Shown here in pieces: positions 25,573 to 34,558 of a stretch of 64,000 nt of DNA (its first letter is position 1; every line of letters begins with the position of its first letter). This stretch comes from Desulfosporosinus lacus DSM 15449 (GTDB lineage Bacteria > Bacillota > Desulfitobacteriia > Desulfitobacteriales > Desulfitobacteriaceae), in assembly GCF_900129935.1 (NCBI RefSeq), contig NZ_FQXJ01000007.1, forward strand, positions 124,001 through 188,000, in the 5' to 3' direction. Made by a program: the position numbers and the translations under genes. Below the pieces are notes generated by a model that worked only from the letters and a program-made list of their open reading frames with translations, was not told the DNA's origin and ran no database searches.

Positions 25573-27099
25573 GTGTCGAATCGATTTCTGGCTATCCTCA
25601 TGACCCTAACATTAGTTTTAGGATTTCAAGCCCAAGTTCAAGCATCGGATGCATCCGCTCAGCTACAAAACATAGTTGAAGTCAATGCTGATTTTGTAGA
25701 TATCCAGCATATAATTCCTTCTGTAGATGTAGATATAAAATATGCAACCACGGATAATTTTACACATTCCAAATTATATGATAGTTCTCAGGCGTTTCTT
25801 CGCCAAGGAACAACTGAAAAACTTAAAAAAGTTGCTGACGAAGTCGAGAAAAAAGGATACCGACTGAAGATTTGGGATGCCTATAGAACTCCCAAGGCAC
25901 AGTTTGCAATGTGGAATCTCGTTCCAGATACACGGTATGTCGCAAACCCTTATAAAGGCTACTCCAACCACTCGCGGGGATCTGCTGTTGATTTGACCCT
26001 AATTGATATTGAGGGAAATGAACTTGCGATGCCAACCGGATTTGACATTTTTACGTCTGAAGCAGCTCGAGCCAATCAAAACCAAAATGCAAAGTACTTA
26101 AAAGAAGTCATGGTCAAGCATGGTTTTAAACCGTTAGCAACCGAGTGGTGGCATTTTGATGACAAAGATACCTATCAACCTGCTAATTCTGTCCGAGTTT
26201 CATCGCCCCCAGCTGTACCTCAAAATCAAGAGACGAGTATTACCATTAGCGCCATTGGAGATGTTACACTGGGGCAGGATGAACGCTATTTATTCGCAGG
26301 CAGTTTTGATCAGTATTACAAATTAAAAGGTCTCGAATATTTTTTTTCAGGGGCAAGGAAGATTCTGAGCGAGGATGATCTGACTATTGCTAATCTAGAA
26401 GGAACTTTGACTGAGGCAACCGAAAAACCTGATAAAAGTTCTCAGGGAAATCGGGCTTTTTTCTTTAAGGGAAATCCCCATTATACAGCTATCTTGAAAG
26501 ATGGAAGCATTGAAGCAGTAAACCTGGCTAATAACCACAGTATGGACTTTTTAAATAAAGGGTTTACAGATACTGTAGCGACTTTGGATCATGCGGGAAT
26601 AACCCATTTCGGGGATAAGAAAGTCGCTGTATATGAAAAAAATGGAGTAAAGATAGGATTAATAGGGGTTAATACTTTAGGCCCATTGGAGGAAGGGGTT
26701 CTGTCAAAAAACCTGAAGTCTGAACTAAAGGCAAACATCCAGGCTCTCAAAGAAAGAACCTCATTAATTGTAGTAAGTTTTCATTGGGGTATAGAAAACA
26801 AACCCAATCCAAAGCAAGAACAACGAGAACTTGGTAAATTCGCTGTTGATCAAGGGGCTGATTTAGTGCTTGGTCATCACCCTCACGTTCTTCAAACGTA
26901 CGAAATGTATCAGGGAAAGTGCATTGTCTATAGTCTGGGAAACTTTGTATTTGGGGGTAATTCAAATCCTTGGTATAAAAACACTGAGATTTTCCGACAA
27001 CAATATAGCTTTGTGAATGCTAAACTTGTTGGAACTAGTTCACCTCTTATTATTCCTTGCAGATTATTGTCTAGTTTTAAACCAGAACCTTCAAAATGA
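25573..27099 (+). CDS. VanX-like D-Ala-D-Ala dipeptidase fused to CapA/PgsA-like domain
   Basis: This is a 508-residue exported protein with a signal peptide (FLAILMTLTLVLGFQAQVQA). Residues about 45-205 form an M15D D-alanyl-D-alanine dipeptidase domain with the zinc motif SNHSRGSAVD and the catalytic EWWHFDD. Residues about 225-495 form a PGA_cap (CapA) metallophosphatase-like domain: SAIGDVTLG, IANLEGTLT, NLANNHSMDF, FHWGIE, GHHPHVLQ and YSLGNFVF. CapA domains occur in poly-gamma-glutamate capsule export. GTG start with GGGGAGG upstream. The combination suggests cell-wall or capsule remodelling; both active sites look intact. Confidence 0.82.
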   Translation: MSNRFLAILMTLTLVLGFQAQVQASDASAQLQNIVEVNADFVDIQHIIPSVDVDIKYATTDNFTHSKLYDSSQAFLRQGTTEKLKKVADEVEKKGYRLKIWDAYRTPKAQFAMWNLVPDTRYVANPYKGYSNHSRGSAVDLTLIDIEGNELAMPTGFDIFTSEAARANQNQNAKYLKEVMVKHGFKPLATEWWHFDDKDTYQPANSVRVSSPPAVPQNQETSITISAIGDVTLGQDERYLFAGSFDQYYKLKGLEYFFSGARKILSEDDLTIANLEGTLTEATEKPDKSSQGNRAFFFKGNPHYTAILKDGSIEAVNLANNHSMDFLNKGFTDTVATLDHAGITHFGDKKVAVYEKNGVKIGLIGVNTLGPLEEGVLSKNLKSELKANIQALKERTSLIVVSFHWGIENKPNPKQEQRELGKFAVDQGADLVLGHHPHVLQTYEMYQGKCIVYSLGNFVFGGNSNPWYKNTEIFRQQYSFVNAKLVGTSSPLIIPCRLLSSFKPEPSK

Positions 27100-27115
27100 G
27101 ACTGGACGTCGCATC

Positions 27116-27151
27116 AAAAGGCTCCTCAATAAATACTGAGGAGCCTTTTGG
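27116..27151. terminator. Bidirectional terminator
   Basis: CAAAAGGCTCCTCA and TGAGGAGCCTTTTG form a 14-bp perfect stem with an 8-base loop between convergent genes; A/T ends make it work on both strands. Confidence 0.93.
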
Positions 27152-27179
27152 GTGCAGTTTTTAGGTCAAAAGATAGCTG

Positions 27180-28988
27180 CTATTTTGCTGCAACACGTTT
27201 TGAAATGGGATTGTCAAGCTTAGCAAGTCTACTTTTATTTGTTGCAATAATATAAATTGCAGAAGCCCAAACTAATGCAGCAATAATCGTTCCTGCGTTA
27301 AAGAACCCTTTTTGCGCTGTATAAAGTATAGAATAACCAACTGCACCTGGAAGTAAAGCGTAGTATGTGAATACGACCAATGTCTTACGGATAACATAGC
27401 CTTCTTTTCCAAGGAGGCCTACGACGGCGGCAGCGGCGACAACATTGTGTACGCAGATGACATTTCCTGCTGCACCACCAATGGCTTGAAGAGCTACAAT
27501 CCAGGTCGGATCAACTCCAATTCGCTCTCCCACGCCAAACTGAAACAAGGAGAACATCATGTTGGAAACGGTGTTACTTCCAGCTACGAAAGCTCCAAGG
27601 CCACCAATTAGCGGAGCAAAGATTGGCCATGCGGACCCTGCTAACCCAGCAACAGCTTCAGCAAGAACAATCGGCATTTTGTCGAAGCCTGCTGCGCCGC
27701 CTGCGGAATTCATGAACACTTGAACCATGGGGACGGTAAAGATAAGGGCTGAGCCTGCCCCAAGCATTGTTTTTGCTGAACCTTTCCATGCTCTGGCATA
27801 AGCTGGACCACTCATTCTATGAATAAAGTAGGTAATGATAGTGACAAAGATAAATGCTGTACCTGGAGAGTAAAGAATTTCCCAAGAGGCTGTAATATTT
27901 GTTCCGAAAATTTGAGGCCAAACAAATTTTGCTTTTTTTAGCAGAGTAGCGAATGGCAAGAATGAAACCCTGGTAGCTACAAGGGTCAATCCAATAAGAA
28001 CATAAGGCATCCAAGCCATCAAGGAACTCATAGTTCCATGCTTCGAAGAAATATCCTTAACTTCGATCGTTCCTGTCCACTCCGGATCCCAATTTTCTTT
28101 GGCATCAAAATCCCAAGCTTCGCCTTTTGGCATAAGGAAGCCTTTTTTGGCGGCAGTGACAACAATTGCCAGACCCGTTAATCCACCGATCATAGATGGG
28201 AATTCAGGTCCAAGTAGATTGGCTACTAATAGGTAAGGGACTGTCATAGAAAAAGCGGCAAAAAGAGCAAATTTCCAGATTTGTAGGCCTTCACTAAAGG
28301 ATTTATTCTTACCAAAGAAGCGGGTCATGAAAGCCACGACAAAGAGGGGAATAAAGGCACCTGCAATAAAATGGAGAAGTGCGACTTTAGTGGCAATGGC
28401 AAATGCAATAAAGGCGCGCCAGTCAGTATATCCCAGTGAAGTTGCATATTGTACCAATTCAGGTGAATTTAACCCTGTGCTAACACCCACGAGCATGGGT
28501 GTTCCTACTGCTCCGAAGGAAACGGGTGTACTCTGAATCATCATTCCGGCTACGACTGCAGCCATAGCAGGGAAGCCAAGTCCAACCATTAGTGGAACAG
28601 CTACTGCTGCAGGAGTTCCGAATCCAGAAGAACCCTCAATAAAAGAACCAAAAAGCCAAGCAACAATGATGACTTGAATTCTTCGATCCGTAGTAATTCC
28701 TGTAAAGCCCCTGCGAATTGCTTGAAGCCCACCACTTTCTTGTATAGTGTTTAAAAGAAGAATAGAGCCAAAAATAATGTACATGAGAGTAATAGCAGTT
28801 ATAATTCCATTAACAGTTGCAGCGGCGACTTGGGCCCCGGGAATTTGCCAGATAAAAAGAGCGAGTGCGGCTGCTACGAAATATGAGATCGGCATGGCCT
28901 TGCTTGCGGGCCATTTTAACCCGACAAGAAAGATTGCCACAACAGCGATTGGGAGTAGGGAAAGTATAGCTAATAACCCTGTACTCAT
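27180..28988 (-). CDS. lctP: L-lactate permease family transporter
   Basis: This 602-residue integral membrane protein has about 14 or more hydrophobic segments, and belongs to the LctP/LldP/GlcA family of lactate and glycolate symporters. Typical stretches include [61 protein letters not shown] and [21 protein letters not shown]. Slightly longer than the usual 530-560. GAGGTTTTTGAA precedes the ATG. The nearby FAD/Fe-S lactate dehydrogenase genes and larA fit lactate as substrate. Confidence 0.93.
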   Translation of the reverse strand: MSTGLLAILSLLPIAVVAIFLVGLKWPASKAMPISYFVAAALALFIWQIPGAQVAAATVNGIITAITLMYIIFGSILLLNTIQESGGLQAIRRGFTGITTDRRIQVIIVAWLFGSFIEGSSGFGTPAAVAVPLMVGLGFPAMAAVVAGMMIQSTPVSFGAVGTPMLVGVSTGLNSPELVQYATSLGYTDWRAFIAFAIATKVALLHFIAGAFIPLFVVAFMTRFFGKNKSFSEGLQIWKFALFAAFSMTVPYLLVANLLGPEFPSMIGGLTGLAIVVTAAKKGFLMPKGEAWDFDAKENWDPEWTGTIEVKDISSKHGTMSSLMAWMPYVLIGLTLVATRVSFLPFATLLKKAKFVWPQIFGTNITASWEILYSPGTAFIFVTIITYFIHRMSGPAYARAWKGSAKTMLGAGSALIFTVPMVQVFMNSAGGAAGFDKMPIVLAEAVAGLAGSAWPIFAPLIGGLGAFVAGSNTVSNMMFSLFQFGVGERIGVDPTWIVALQAIGGAAGNVICVHNVVAAAAVVGLLGKEGYVIRKTLVVFTYYALLPGAVGYSILYTAQKGFFNAGTIIAALVWASAIYIIATNKSRLAKLDNPISKRVAAK

Positions 28989-29092
28989 TTCAAAAACCTC
29001 CTAATTTTTTTATAGATAACAATGTTGGTCCCTATTGGAAATATCCAATCACCCCCTTTTTTATCCATGACTTACTCTTCAATACGTTTGAA

Positions 29093-29111
29093 TGGTCAAC
29101 CCATCAGACCA
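29093..29111 (-). promoter_or_regulatory. Possible GntR-type operator upstream of lctP
   Basis: On the minus strand TGGTC and GACCA face each other across nine bases (TGGTCTGATGGGTTGACCA), about 105 bases upstream of the lctP start. FadR-subfamily GntR regulators of lactate genes bind TGGTC/GACCA-type sites, though usually with a shorter spacer. Weak evidence. Confidence 0.3.
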
Positions 29112-29497
29112 TATGACTTAAAAATATATATATTTTTAAGAGTATAATAATATAATAAACTAAATGCAAAATATTTTCAATAATTGAGTTTATTTTCACT
29201 AATAAATAGAGTAAGTTTATTTTAAAATATAATACTTTTTTAAAGTTATTTTATAATTTTAAATTGTCTTTATTAGAAAATAAAAAAACTTTAGATAACG
29301 TTTTACTTATAACTTAAAGACAATTGTCAAAATAGATTTAATCTTATAAATAGGAAAATTTTTCATCTGGAAATATAAAATATTGATTATTCTCAATAAT
29401 CCAGATTAAACAATGTGGTTTTAGTTAATTTTGGAATTTATAATTTGATTTATATCATCTTAAGACTTTTTGGCTGTTTAATTACAATACCTCATAC
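29112..29497. other. AT-rich intergenic stretch
   Basis: Very AT-rich sequence upstream of lctP with no frame, hairpin terminator or known RNA motif that I can support. It probably contains the lctP promoter, which I cannot place with confidence. Confidence 0.5.
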
Positions 29498-29797
29498 TTG
29501 AAGCAGAGTGGCGAAATAACTCGTCAGATGATTCAATACAACTTATCCCTTTTCAAAGCGGGCAGCCTGAGAATAATGATATTCTTGAAAAGCAGAGAGG
29601 TAGATCAGTATATCTTTGAACAGCATAAAGACGAAATATCTCGAAAAGGTTTCATAATGACACATATTGAACCGATCGACAATTATGTTGATCGGTATAG
29701 GTCCTTATGGTGAAGCAAATGCGGAATATCTTTACTTAATATTTGGTAAAGATAGGATAAAGGTTGTAGAAGGGCAAAGAGCTGTAACGATGACATA
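29498..29797 (+). pseudogene. Decayed coding segment, family unknown
   Basis: One frame reads through 71 codons (FLKSREVDQYIFEQHKDEIS...) from a TTG without a ribosome-binding site. A second frame then continues with protein-like sequence (IGIGPYGEANAEYLYLIFG...VVEGQRAVTMT, stop about 29797). The change of frame at about 29685 and lack of a start suggest a frameshifted, truncated gene. I do not recognise the family. Confidence 0.4.
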
Positions 29798-29810
29798 AAA
29801 CTAATAAATC

Positions 29811-30012
29811 ATGAAAGTAATGTTGATTCAACCTCCCAGCAGTACTTCTTTTATGGATAAAGTCTATATGTATGAACTCCTTGGATTAGAGTACCTTGGC
29901 TCAGGTCTTAAATAAGATGGCCATGAGGTTTAGCTCTGAAATTTATGCTTGTATCAGGACTATGCGTCTAGCGAATCAAGTGATTTCACACTTTGAAAGA
30001 TTGAAGAAGTAA
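29811..30012 (+). pseudogene. Fragment of a B12-binding radical SAM protein
   Basis: MKVMLIQPPSSTSFMDKVYM ... LLGLEYLGSGLK, then a TAA, then DGHEV and further stops. The opening strand and LGLEYLG.GLK.DGHEV are the start of a cobalamin-binding Rossmann domain as in BchE-like radical SAM enzymes. Several in-frame stops and no radical SAM domain follow, so this is a dead remnant. Confidence 0.65.
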
Positions 30013-30042
30013 ATATCTAAATTTAAATAAGGAGGCAGTGCG

Positions 30043-30327
30043 ATGAATCGTTTGGTTCTAATCGTATTTGGAATTGCAGTATTCTTTTCAGGCATAACCT
30101 ATATTCTAGGGCGATTATTACCAGGAATAAAGAGTGTTAAATATTCACCAGCCCTATTGTGCCTGCTTGGTGGTCTGTATTACCTGTACTTGGCTAAGAC
30201 AGTGCATAGTGGAGCCGGTTTTGAAGATCTTGCCAATGTGGTCATGTCAATGATGTTTCTTACAGGTTTTGCTTCAGGGCTAGTTACGAGCTTAATCCTA
30301 GATTTTTCTCCTAAGTTTAAATCGTAA
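30043..30327 (+). CDS. Small membrane protein of unknown function (94 residues)
   Basis: It has three predicted membrane segments (LIVFGIAVFFSGITYILG, PALLCLLGGLYYLYLA, VVMSMMFLTGFASGLVTSLIL), with no catalytic motif. AAGGAGG lies 7 bases before the ATG, which supports expression. It lies between a decayed region and a MerR regulator. No family recognised. Confidence 0.65.
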   Translation: MNRLVLIVFGIAVFFSGITYILGRLLPGIKSVKYSPALLCLLGGLYYLYLAKTVHSGAGFEDLANVVMSMMFLTGFASGLVTSLILDFSPKFKS

Positions 30328-30364
30328 GTTAGCAAATTAATATTAAAAAATTGCTTAACACCTA

Positions 30365-30395
30365 TTTACATTTACGTTGCGTAAAGGTGTATATT
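30365..30395 (+). promoter_or_regulatory. MerR-type promoter with operator in a 19-bp spacer
   Basis: TTTACA (30365-30370), a 19-base spacer, then TATATT (30390-30395). The palindrome TTTACG TTG CGTAAA (30371-30385) fills the spacer. The over-long spacer with a dyad inside is the hallmark of MerR-activated promoters and fits autoregulation of the downstream gene. Confidence 0.75.
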
Positions 30396-30415
30396 CATTT
30401 TAAGGAGGTGATTAC

Positions 30416-31177
30416 GTGGAATACACGGTGCAAAAATTAGGTCGATTAGCAGGTGTCAGCACCCGTACTTTGAGATATTATGATGAGATAGGAATTCTTA
30501 AGCCGACGAGAATTAATTCTTCAGGGTATCGCATTTATGGACAAGCTGAAGTTGATCGTTTACAACAGATTCTTTTTTATCGAGAGTTAGGTGTAGGCTT
30601 GCAGAGTATTAAAGATATCGTAACGGCCCCTTCTTTCGACGGAACAAAAGCACTGAGAGAACATCGTGAAAAGCTTCTTGAAAAAAGAGAGCAGTTGAAT
30701 GAGCTGATTGCCAACGTTGACAAAACTATTGCGCTAACTGAGGGAGGAATTATCATGTCGGATAAAGAAAAGTTTGAAGGCTTTAAGCAAAAGCTCGTGG
30801 ATGACAATGAAGCAAAGTATGGCAAGGAAATCCGCGAAAAATATGGAGATGAGACGGTTAATAAGTCTAATCAAAAAATGAACGGGATGTCTCAAGAAAA
30901 ATACGACGAAATGACGAAGCTTGCTGCAGAGGTTAATGAAACCCTTTATGCTGCGTTTAAAACAGGCGATCCGGCTGGAGAACTCGCTCAAAAAATTGCA
31001 GTGCTCCATCGTCAGTGGCTATGTTATTCTTGGGATAGCTATTCAAAAGAAGCCCATGCTGGACTTGCCCAAATGTATGTAGATGATCCGAGATTTATGG
31101 CATACTATGACGAGAAGCAACCGGGCGCTGCAGAATTCCTAAGAGATGCCATCTTCATATATACGGGAACGAAATAA
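30416..31177 (+). CDS. MerR family regulator with TipA-like ligand domain
   Basis: This is a 253-residue regulator. The N-terminal MerR winged helix (YTVQKLGRLAGVSTRTLRYYDEIGILKPTRI, residues 2-32) is followed by a coiled coil (about 75-105). The C-terminal TipAS antibiotic-recognition domain (about 115-253) has LHRQWLCYSWDSYSKEAHAGLAQMYVDDPRFMAYYD. TipA-type proteins sense thiopeptides or other ligands and activate resistance or stress genes. GTG start with AAGGAGG 7 bases upstream. A MerR-type promoter just upstream suggests autoactivation. An internal ATG at about 30754 could give a short TipAS-only form, as known for TipA. Confidence 0.88.
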   Translation: MEYTVQKLGRLAGVSTRTLRYYDEIGILKPTRINSSGYRIYGQAEVDRLQQILFYRELGVGLQSIKDIVTAPSFDGTKALREHREKLLEKREQLNELIANVDKTIALTEGGIIMSDKEKFEGFKQKLVDDNEAKYGKEIREKYGDETVNKSNQKMNGMSQEKYDEMTKLAAEVNETLYAAFKTGDPAGELAQKIAVLHRQWLCYSWDSYSKEAHAGLAQMYVDDPRFMAYYDEKQPGAAEFLRDAIFIYTGTK

Positions 31178-31199
31178 GCTGGACGAATTGCAAGTTAAA

Positions 31200-31228
31200 G
31201 GTTACGCATAAATGCGTAGCCGTTTTTT
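31200..31228 (+). terminator. Terminator of the MerR gene
   Basis: GGTTACGCAT / ATGCGTAGCC stem with a 2-base loop (one G-G/AT edge mismatch), followed by GTTTTTT. Confidence 0.8.
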
Positions 31229-31328
31229 ATCTAAGAAAGTTACATAAGAAAATTTAATAATTGGTTTTCAAATAATTAAGAGTCCCATATTAACAGGAAC
31301 AAGACAGATCACGTGAAAGGACGAAATA

Positions 31329-31436
31329 AATGAACAATGATCATAAAAAATTATTAGGGAAGATTTCCGCTTGGGGTCCTCCTGTTCGAGTCAGGGGCAT
31401 CGCCTATTGTAAATTCGATTTTTTAGAATTATCTTG
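31329..31436 (+). CDS. Possible 35-residue ORF
   Basis: AAAGGAC lies 7 bases before an ATG that opens MNNDHKKLLGKISAWGPPVRVRG and stops after FDFLELS. There is no membrane segment and no family I can name. It may be a fragment of a longer gene. The remainder of 31229-31682 is AT-rich with no gene seen. Confidence 0.25.
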
Positions 31437-31682
31437 ACTTAGTATCTCAAATAGTTTAGCCTATAGTAGTATTGGTTAAGAAAGGGTGACTATTTAAAAA
31501 ATGCGCTACTAATTCTTGTTCACACAAAGATTCTTGTTAATATGACGAGTAATTTTTTCGGATAGGATTAGTATGAGCATTTTTAATAAATAATTGGGTT
31601 GCTTTGAGGAAAGGTTTTAGGCCTTTTCGTGCTATGCTGTGTTAAGGGTAGGCAACTCAGTTCAATTATTAAGGTGTTTCTG

Positions 31683-31708
31683 CCTCCTGTCCAAAAATGG
31701 ATAGGGGG
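31683..31708 (+). promoter_or_regulatory. Hairpin sequestering the ribosome-binding site of the MFS gene
   Basis: CCTCCTGTCC pairs along all ten positions with GGATAGGGGG (two G-T wobbles) around AAAAAT. The 3' arm contains the only Shine-Dalgarno sequence for the ATG at 31714. TGCCT in the 5' arm (31681-31685) can pair instead with AGGCA at 31650-31654, giving an alternative fold that would free the site. Confidence 0.6.
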
Positions 31709-31713
31709 CTTTT

Positions 31714-32928
31714 ATGTTAGATTTAATCCGTAATCGGTTAGTGCAAGCGATTTTAGGATCTGTGTTATTTTTGCAGATTGGAATCTGGGTGCGTAATTTT
31801 GCTGTGTTACTCTTTGTCATGGAACAGACGAATGGGGATGCGTTTGCCATCTCTATGATTTCAGTGGCAGAATATGCGCCGATGTTGATTTTCTCGTTTA
31901 TTGGCGGAACCTTTGCGGACCGTTGGCGTCCTAAGAGAACAATGATCTGGTGTGATGTTCTCAGTGCAGTGTCAGTGTTTGCTGTTTTGCTCACCTTGGT
32001 ATTGGGTACTTGGAAAGCCGTTTTTTTCACGACAATCATTTCGGCAATCTTATCCCAGTTTTCTATGCCTTCAGGTATGAAGCTGATAAAGGAAAATCTG
32101 CCAGCCGAGCAAATACAACCAGTAATGTCAATTTATCAGACGATCTTTACTATCTTTATGATTCTTGGACCAATCCTTGGCACCTTTGTCTATCAGAAGT
32201 TTGGAATTATCATCTCCATTGGTGTAATGGGCCTGGCCTTTTTACTCTCGGCGGGTACCTTGACGTTACTGCCTCCAGATCGTGTGAAGGTCGTAGAAAA
32301 GACCTGCACAACCCTACGTCAAGAAATGCTGGAAGGTATTCGATATGTAATGGGGAAGAAAATCTTGACACTCTTAGGCTTGTGCTTTTTGGCTGCTGGC
32401 TTGGGAGGGGGACTTGTTCAACCCTTAGGAATCTTTCTGGTCACAGAACGGCTTGGCTTGCCAAAAGAGAGTTTGCAATGGCTCTTGACCTTTAACGGAA
32501 TAGGGATGCTTATAGGTGGAATCGTCGTTATGATTTTTGCTAAAGCCATTGCTCCACAAAAACTCTTGGCCTTTGGGATGTTCATCGCTGCAATCTGTAT
32601 AGTAATTAGTGGACTTTCGACGATCCCATGGTTGACCTATCTAATAAATTTATTCATGGGACTAGTTCTTCCTTGCATTATGATCGGAATTAACATGATG
32701 ATGATGCAAAATTCTGAAAATCAGTTTATTGGCCGAGTGAATGGGATTCTGATGCCCTTGTATACCGGAGCTATGGTTTTGTCGATGAGTGTAGCAGGGC
32801 TGCTTAAAGAAACCTTTTCTTTAGTAGCTATGTATGAAGCAGCGGGAGTACTGTATATTATTGGATTGTTGTTTCTGTTGCCGTTATTTAAAATGAAGGG
32901 TGATAAACCTCATTTTGAACATGGATGA
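31714..32928 (+). CDS. MFS transporter, probable drug exporter
   Basis: This 404-residue protein has 12 predicted membrane segments and belongs to the major facilitator superfamily. GGTFADRWRPKRTMIWCDVLSA around residues 69-90 is the motif A loop between helices 2 and 3, as in MefA/macrolide-type and related exporters. No specific substrate can be read. Translation appears to be controlled by the hairpin covering the ribosome-binding site, an arrangement common for antibiotic exporters. Followed closely by a Crp-like fragment. Confidence 0.82.
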   Translation: MLDLIRNRLVQAILGSVLFLQIGIWVRNFAVLLFVMEQTNGDAFAISMISVAEYAPMLIFSFIGGTFADRWRPKRTMIWCDVLSAVSVFAVLLTLVLGTWKAVFFTTIISAILSQFSMPSGMKLIKENLPAEQIQPVMSIYQTIFTIFMILGPILGTFVYQKFGIIISIGVMGLAFLLSAGTLTLLPPDRVKVVEKTCTTLRQEMLEGIRYVMGKKILTLLGLCFLAAGLGGGLVQPLGIFLVTERLGLPKESLQWLLTFNGIGMLIGGIVVMIFAKAIAPQKLLAFGMFIAAICIVISGLSTIPWLTYLINLFMGLVLPCIMIGINMMMMQNSENQFIGRVNGILMPLYTGAMVLSMSVAGLLKETFSLVAMYEAAGVLYIIGLLFLLPLFKMKGDKPHFEHG

Positions 32929-32953
32929 AAGATTTGTTAGAAGGAGAGCCCGC

Positions 32954-33127
32954 ATGGACCTGCTTAAAATGCCTGGAGTTGTTTACTGTGAATTTAAGAA
33001 AAAATCATATATTATCCGGCAAGGGGAAAAGGTTGACTCGCTATATTATTTAGTCAGTGGTACCTGCTATCGGACAGCCATCACAGAAAAAGGGGATTAC
33101 AACAAAAACCAATTATCCAGCGAATGA
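32954..33127 (+). pseudogene. Truncated Crp/Fnr-type cNMP-binding protein
   Basis: A 57-codon frame starting at an ATG with AAGGAG upstream encodes only the first beta-strands of a cyclic-nucleotide-binding domain (CEFKKKSYIIRQGEKVDSLYYLVSGTCYRT), then NKNQLSSE and a stop. The rest of the domain and the DNA-binding helix-turn-helix are missing. It is probably the 5' remnant of a regulator gene. Confidence 0.65.
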
Positions 33128-33155
33128 TTGAAGGATAATCCCAATTTTAATCAAT

Positions 33156-33201
33156 AAATCACCCCTTGCGATTAATTGATTATAATCACAAGGGGTGATT
33201 T
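33156..33201 (+). terminator. Strong hairpin after the Crp fragment
   Basis: AAATCACCCCTTG / CAAGGGGTGATTT, 13-bp perfect stem with a 20-base AT-rich loop, followed by TTCATTGTTC. Likely terminator of the MFS transcript. Confidence 0.8.
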
Positions 33202-33384
33202 CATTGTTCTTACTTAAAAATATCTTGATGATGTTTAAGACCGAATTAGCTAACAAGACTTAGAGAACGGTTACATCACTGTTAAAACAAGGTATAATAC
33301 ATTAAAGATACTTGTAACGCATTAGTGCCAGTCTTTTATACTAATGTTACCCTTTCGATAGAGAATTAATTTGGAGGCTTTAAA

Positions 33385-34350
33385 ATGATCACTGAAATCT
33401 ACCCCAATATTTTCAAAAACGAAATACCTCTCCCTAAAAATCCCTTAAAGGCTATCAATAGTTACGTCATTATATCTGAGAGTAGGAATTTGATTATAGA
33501 TACAGGATTTAACACTGTAGAATGCCAAAGTGAGTTAATGCGGGGCCTAGAAGAGCTAAACATCGACCTAAATAAAACGGATCTCTTTATAACCCATATG
33601 CATACTGATCACTCAGGTCTGGCAACTATGCTTAGAAAACAGGGAGTGCACGCTATTTATTTTAGCAAGATTGATGGAGACATTTATAATCAAACTTCCC
33701 AAAAGAATGTATTTTTCAAAGTGCTCAACAAACTATTAGGCTTTGAAAGCGAAAGTTTATCTAAGTTTGGCAAAGAGTTTGGGGTTAGAGAGACTGAGAT
33801 TCTTGAATTCAGCCCCTTATATGAAGGGGAAAAATTAGATATTGGAGATTATAGTTTCGAAGTCGTGGATATACCAGGGCATACACCAGGCCACATCGGT
33901 TTGTATGAGAAGAAACATAAGCTGTTTTTTTCAGGAGACCATATATTGGATGAAATAACCCCAAATATAACCTTTTGGGGATTCGAACAGGATATTTTAG
34001 CAACCTATTTCAAGAGCTTAAAAAAGGTATTTGAGTATGAAATCGATTATATGTTTACTGCTCATAGAACTATTATCAGGGATCATCGAAAAAGAATTAC
34101 TGAGCTTCTGAGACATCATGAAGAACGCCTCAATGAGATTAGAGGCATATTAAGAGACGGCGGAAAGACACCTGTTGAAATGGCAGCAACTATGCACTGG
34201 GATTTGAGTCATAAGAAATGGGCTGACTTCCCTTTTTCACAGAAATGGTTCGCTTCAGGAGAGGCATTATCACACTTAGAGCATCTGGTACATATTGGAC
34301 TCGTCGAGCGGATAACTAAAGCAGAAGCGCTCCTTTACGAACTTAAATAA
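33385..34350 (+). CDS. MBL-fold metallo-hydrolase
   Basis: This 321-residue cytoplasmic protein has the metallo-beta-lactamase metal ligands THMHTDHSG (HxHxDH), GHTPGHIG, FSGDHILDE and a final TAHR. The C-terminal ~80 residues form a helical, winged-helix-like extension (LLRHHEERLNEIRGILRDG...GEALSHLEHLVHIGLVER), as in the LACTB2/MBL proteins with a C-terminal wing. Substrate unknown. TGGAGG lies upstream of the ATG. Confidence 0.87.
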   Translation: MITEIYPNIFKNEIPLPKNPLKAINSYVIISESRNLIIDTGFNTVECQSELMRGLEELNIDLNKTDLFITHMHTDHSGLATMLRKQGVHAIYFSKIDGDIYNQTSQKNVFFKVLNKLLGFESESLSKFGKEFGVRETEILEFSPLYEGEKLDIGDYSFEVVDIPGHTPGHIGLYEKKHKLFFSGDHILDEITPNITFWGFEQDILATYFKSLKKVFEYEIDYMFTAHRTIIRDHRKRITELLRHHEERLNEIRGILRDGGKTPVEMAATMHWDLSHKKWADFPFSQKWFASGEALSHLEHLVHIGLVERITKAEALLYELK

Positions 34351-34558
34351 TATATCGCCATTCATTGAGATGTAAACCGATACTCTCGATGCGAAAGGCA
34401 GCAGTTAATGGTGTTTGACTAATGGGATGGAGACTGGCATTTGTCGGTTTCTATTCTTAATTTTAAAGGATATTAGCTGTAAATAGCGAAATAATATATT
34501 ATTCTTAGTATAACGAAGAATTCTGTAGAAAAAAGATCCGACTCAAGGAGGGAACAAG

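Noticed and set aside
31374-31412. tRNA-like T-arm (CCTG TTCGAGT CAGG) followed by GGGGCATCGCC
   Set aside because: No matching acceptor 5' half, D-arm or anticodon arm upstream; the bases fall inside a short reading frame. Chance or a tiny tRNA scrap.
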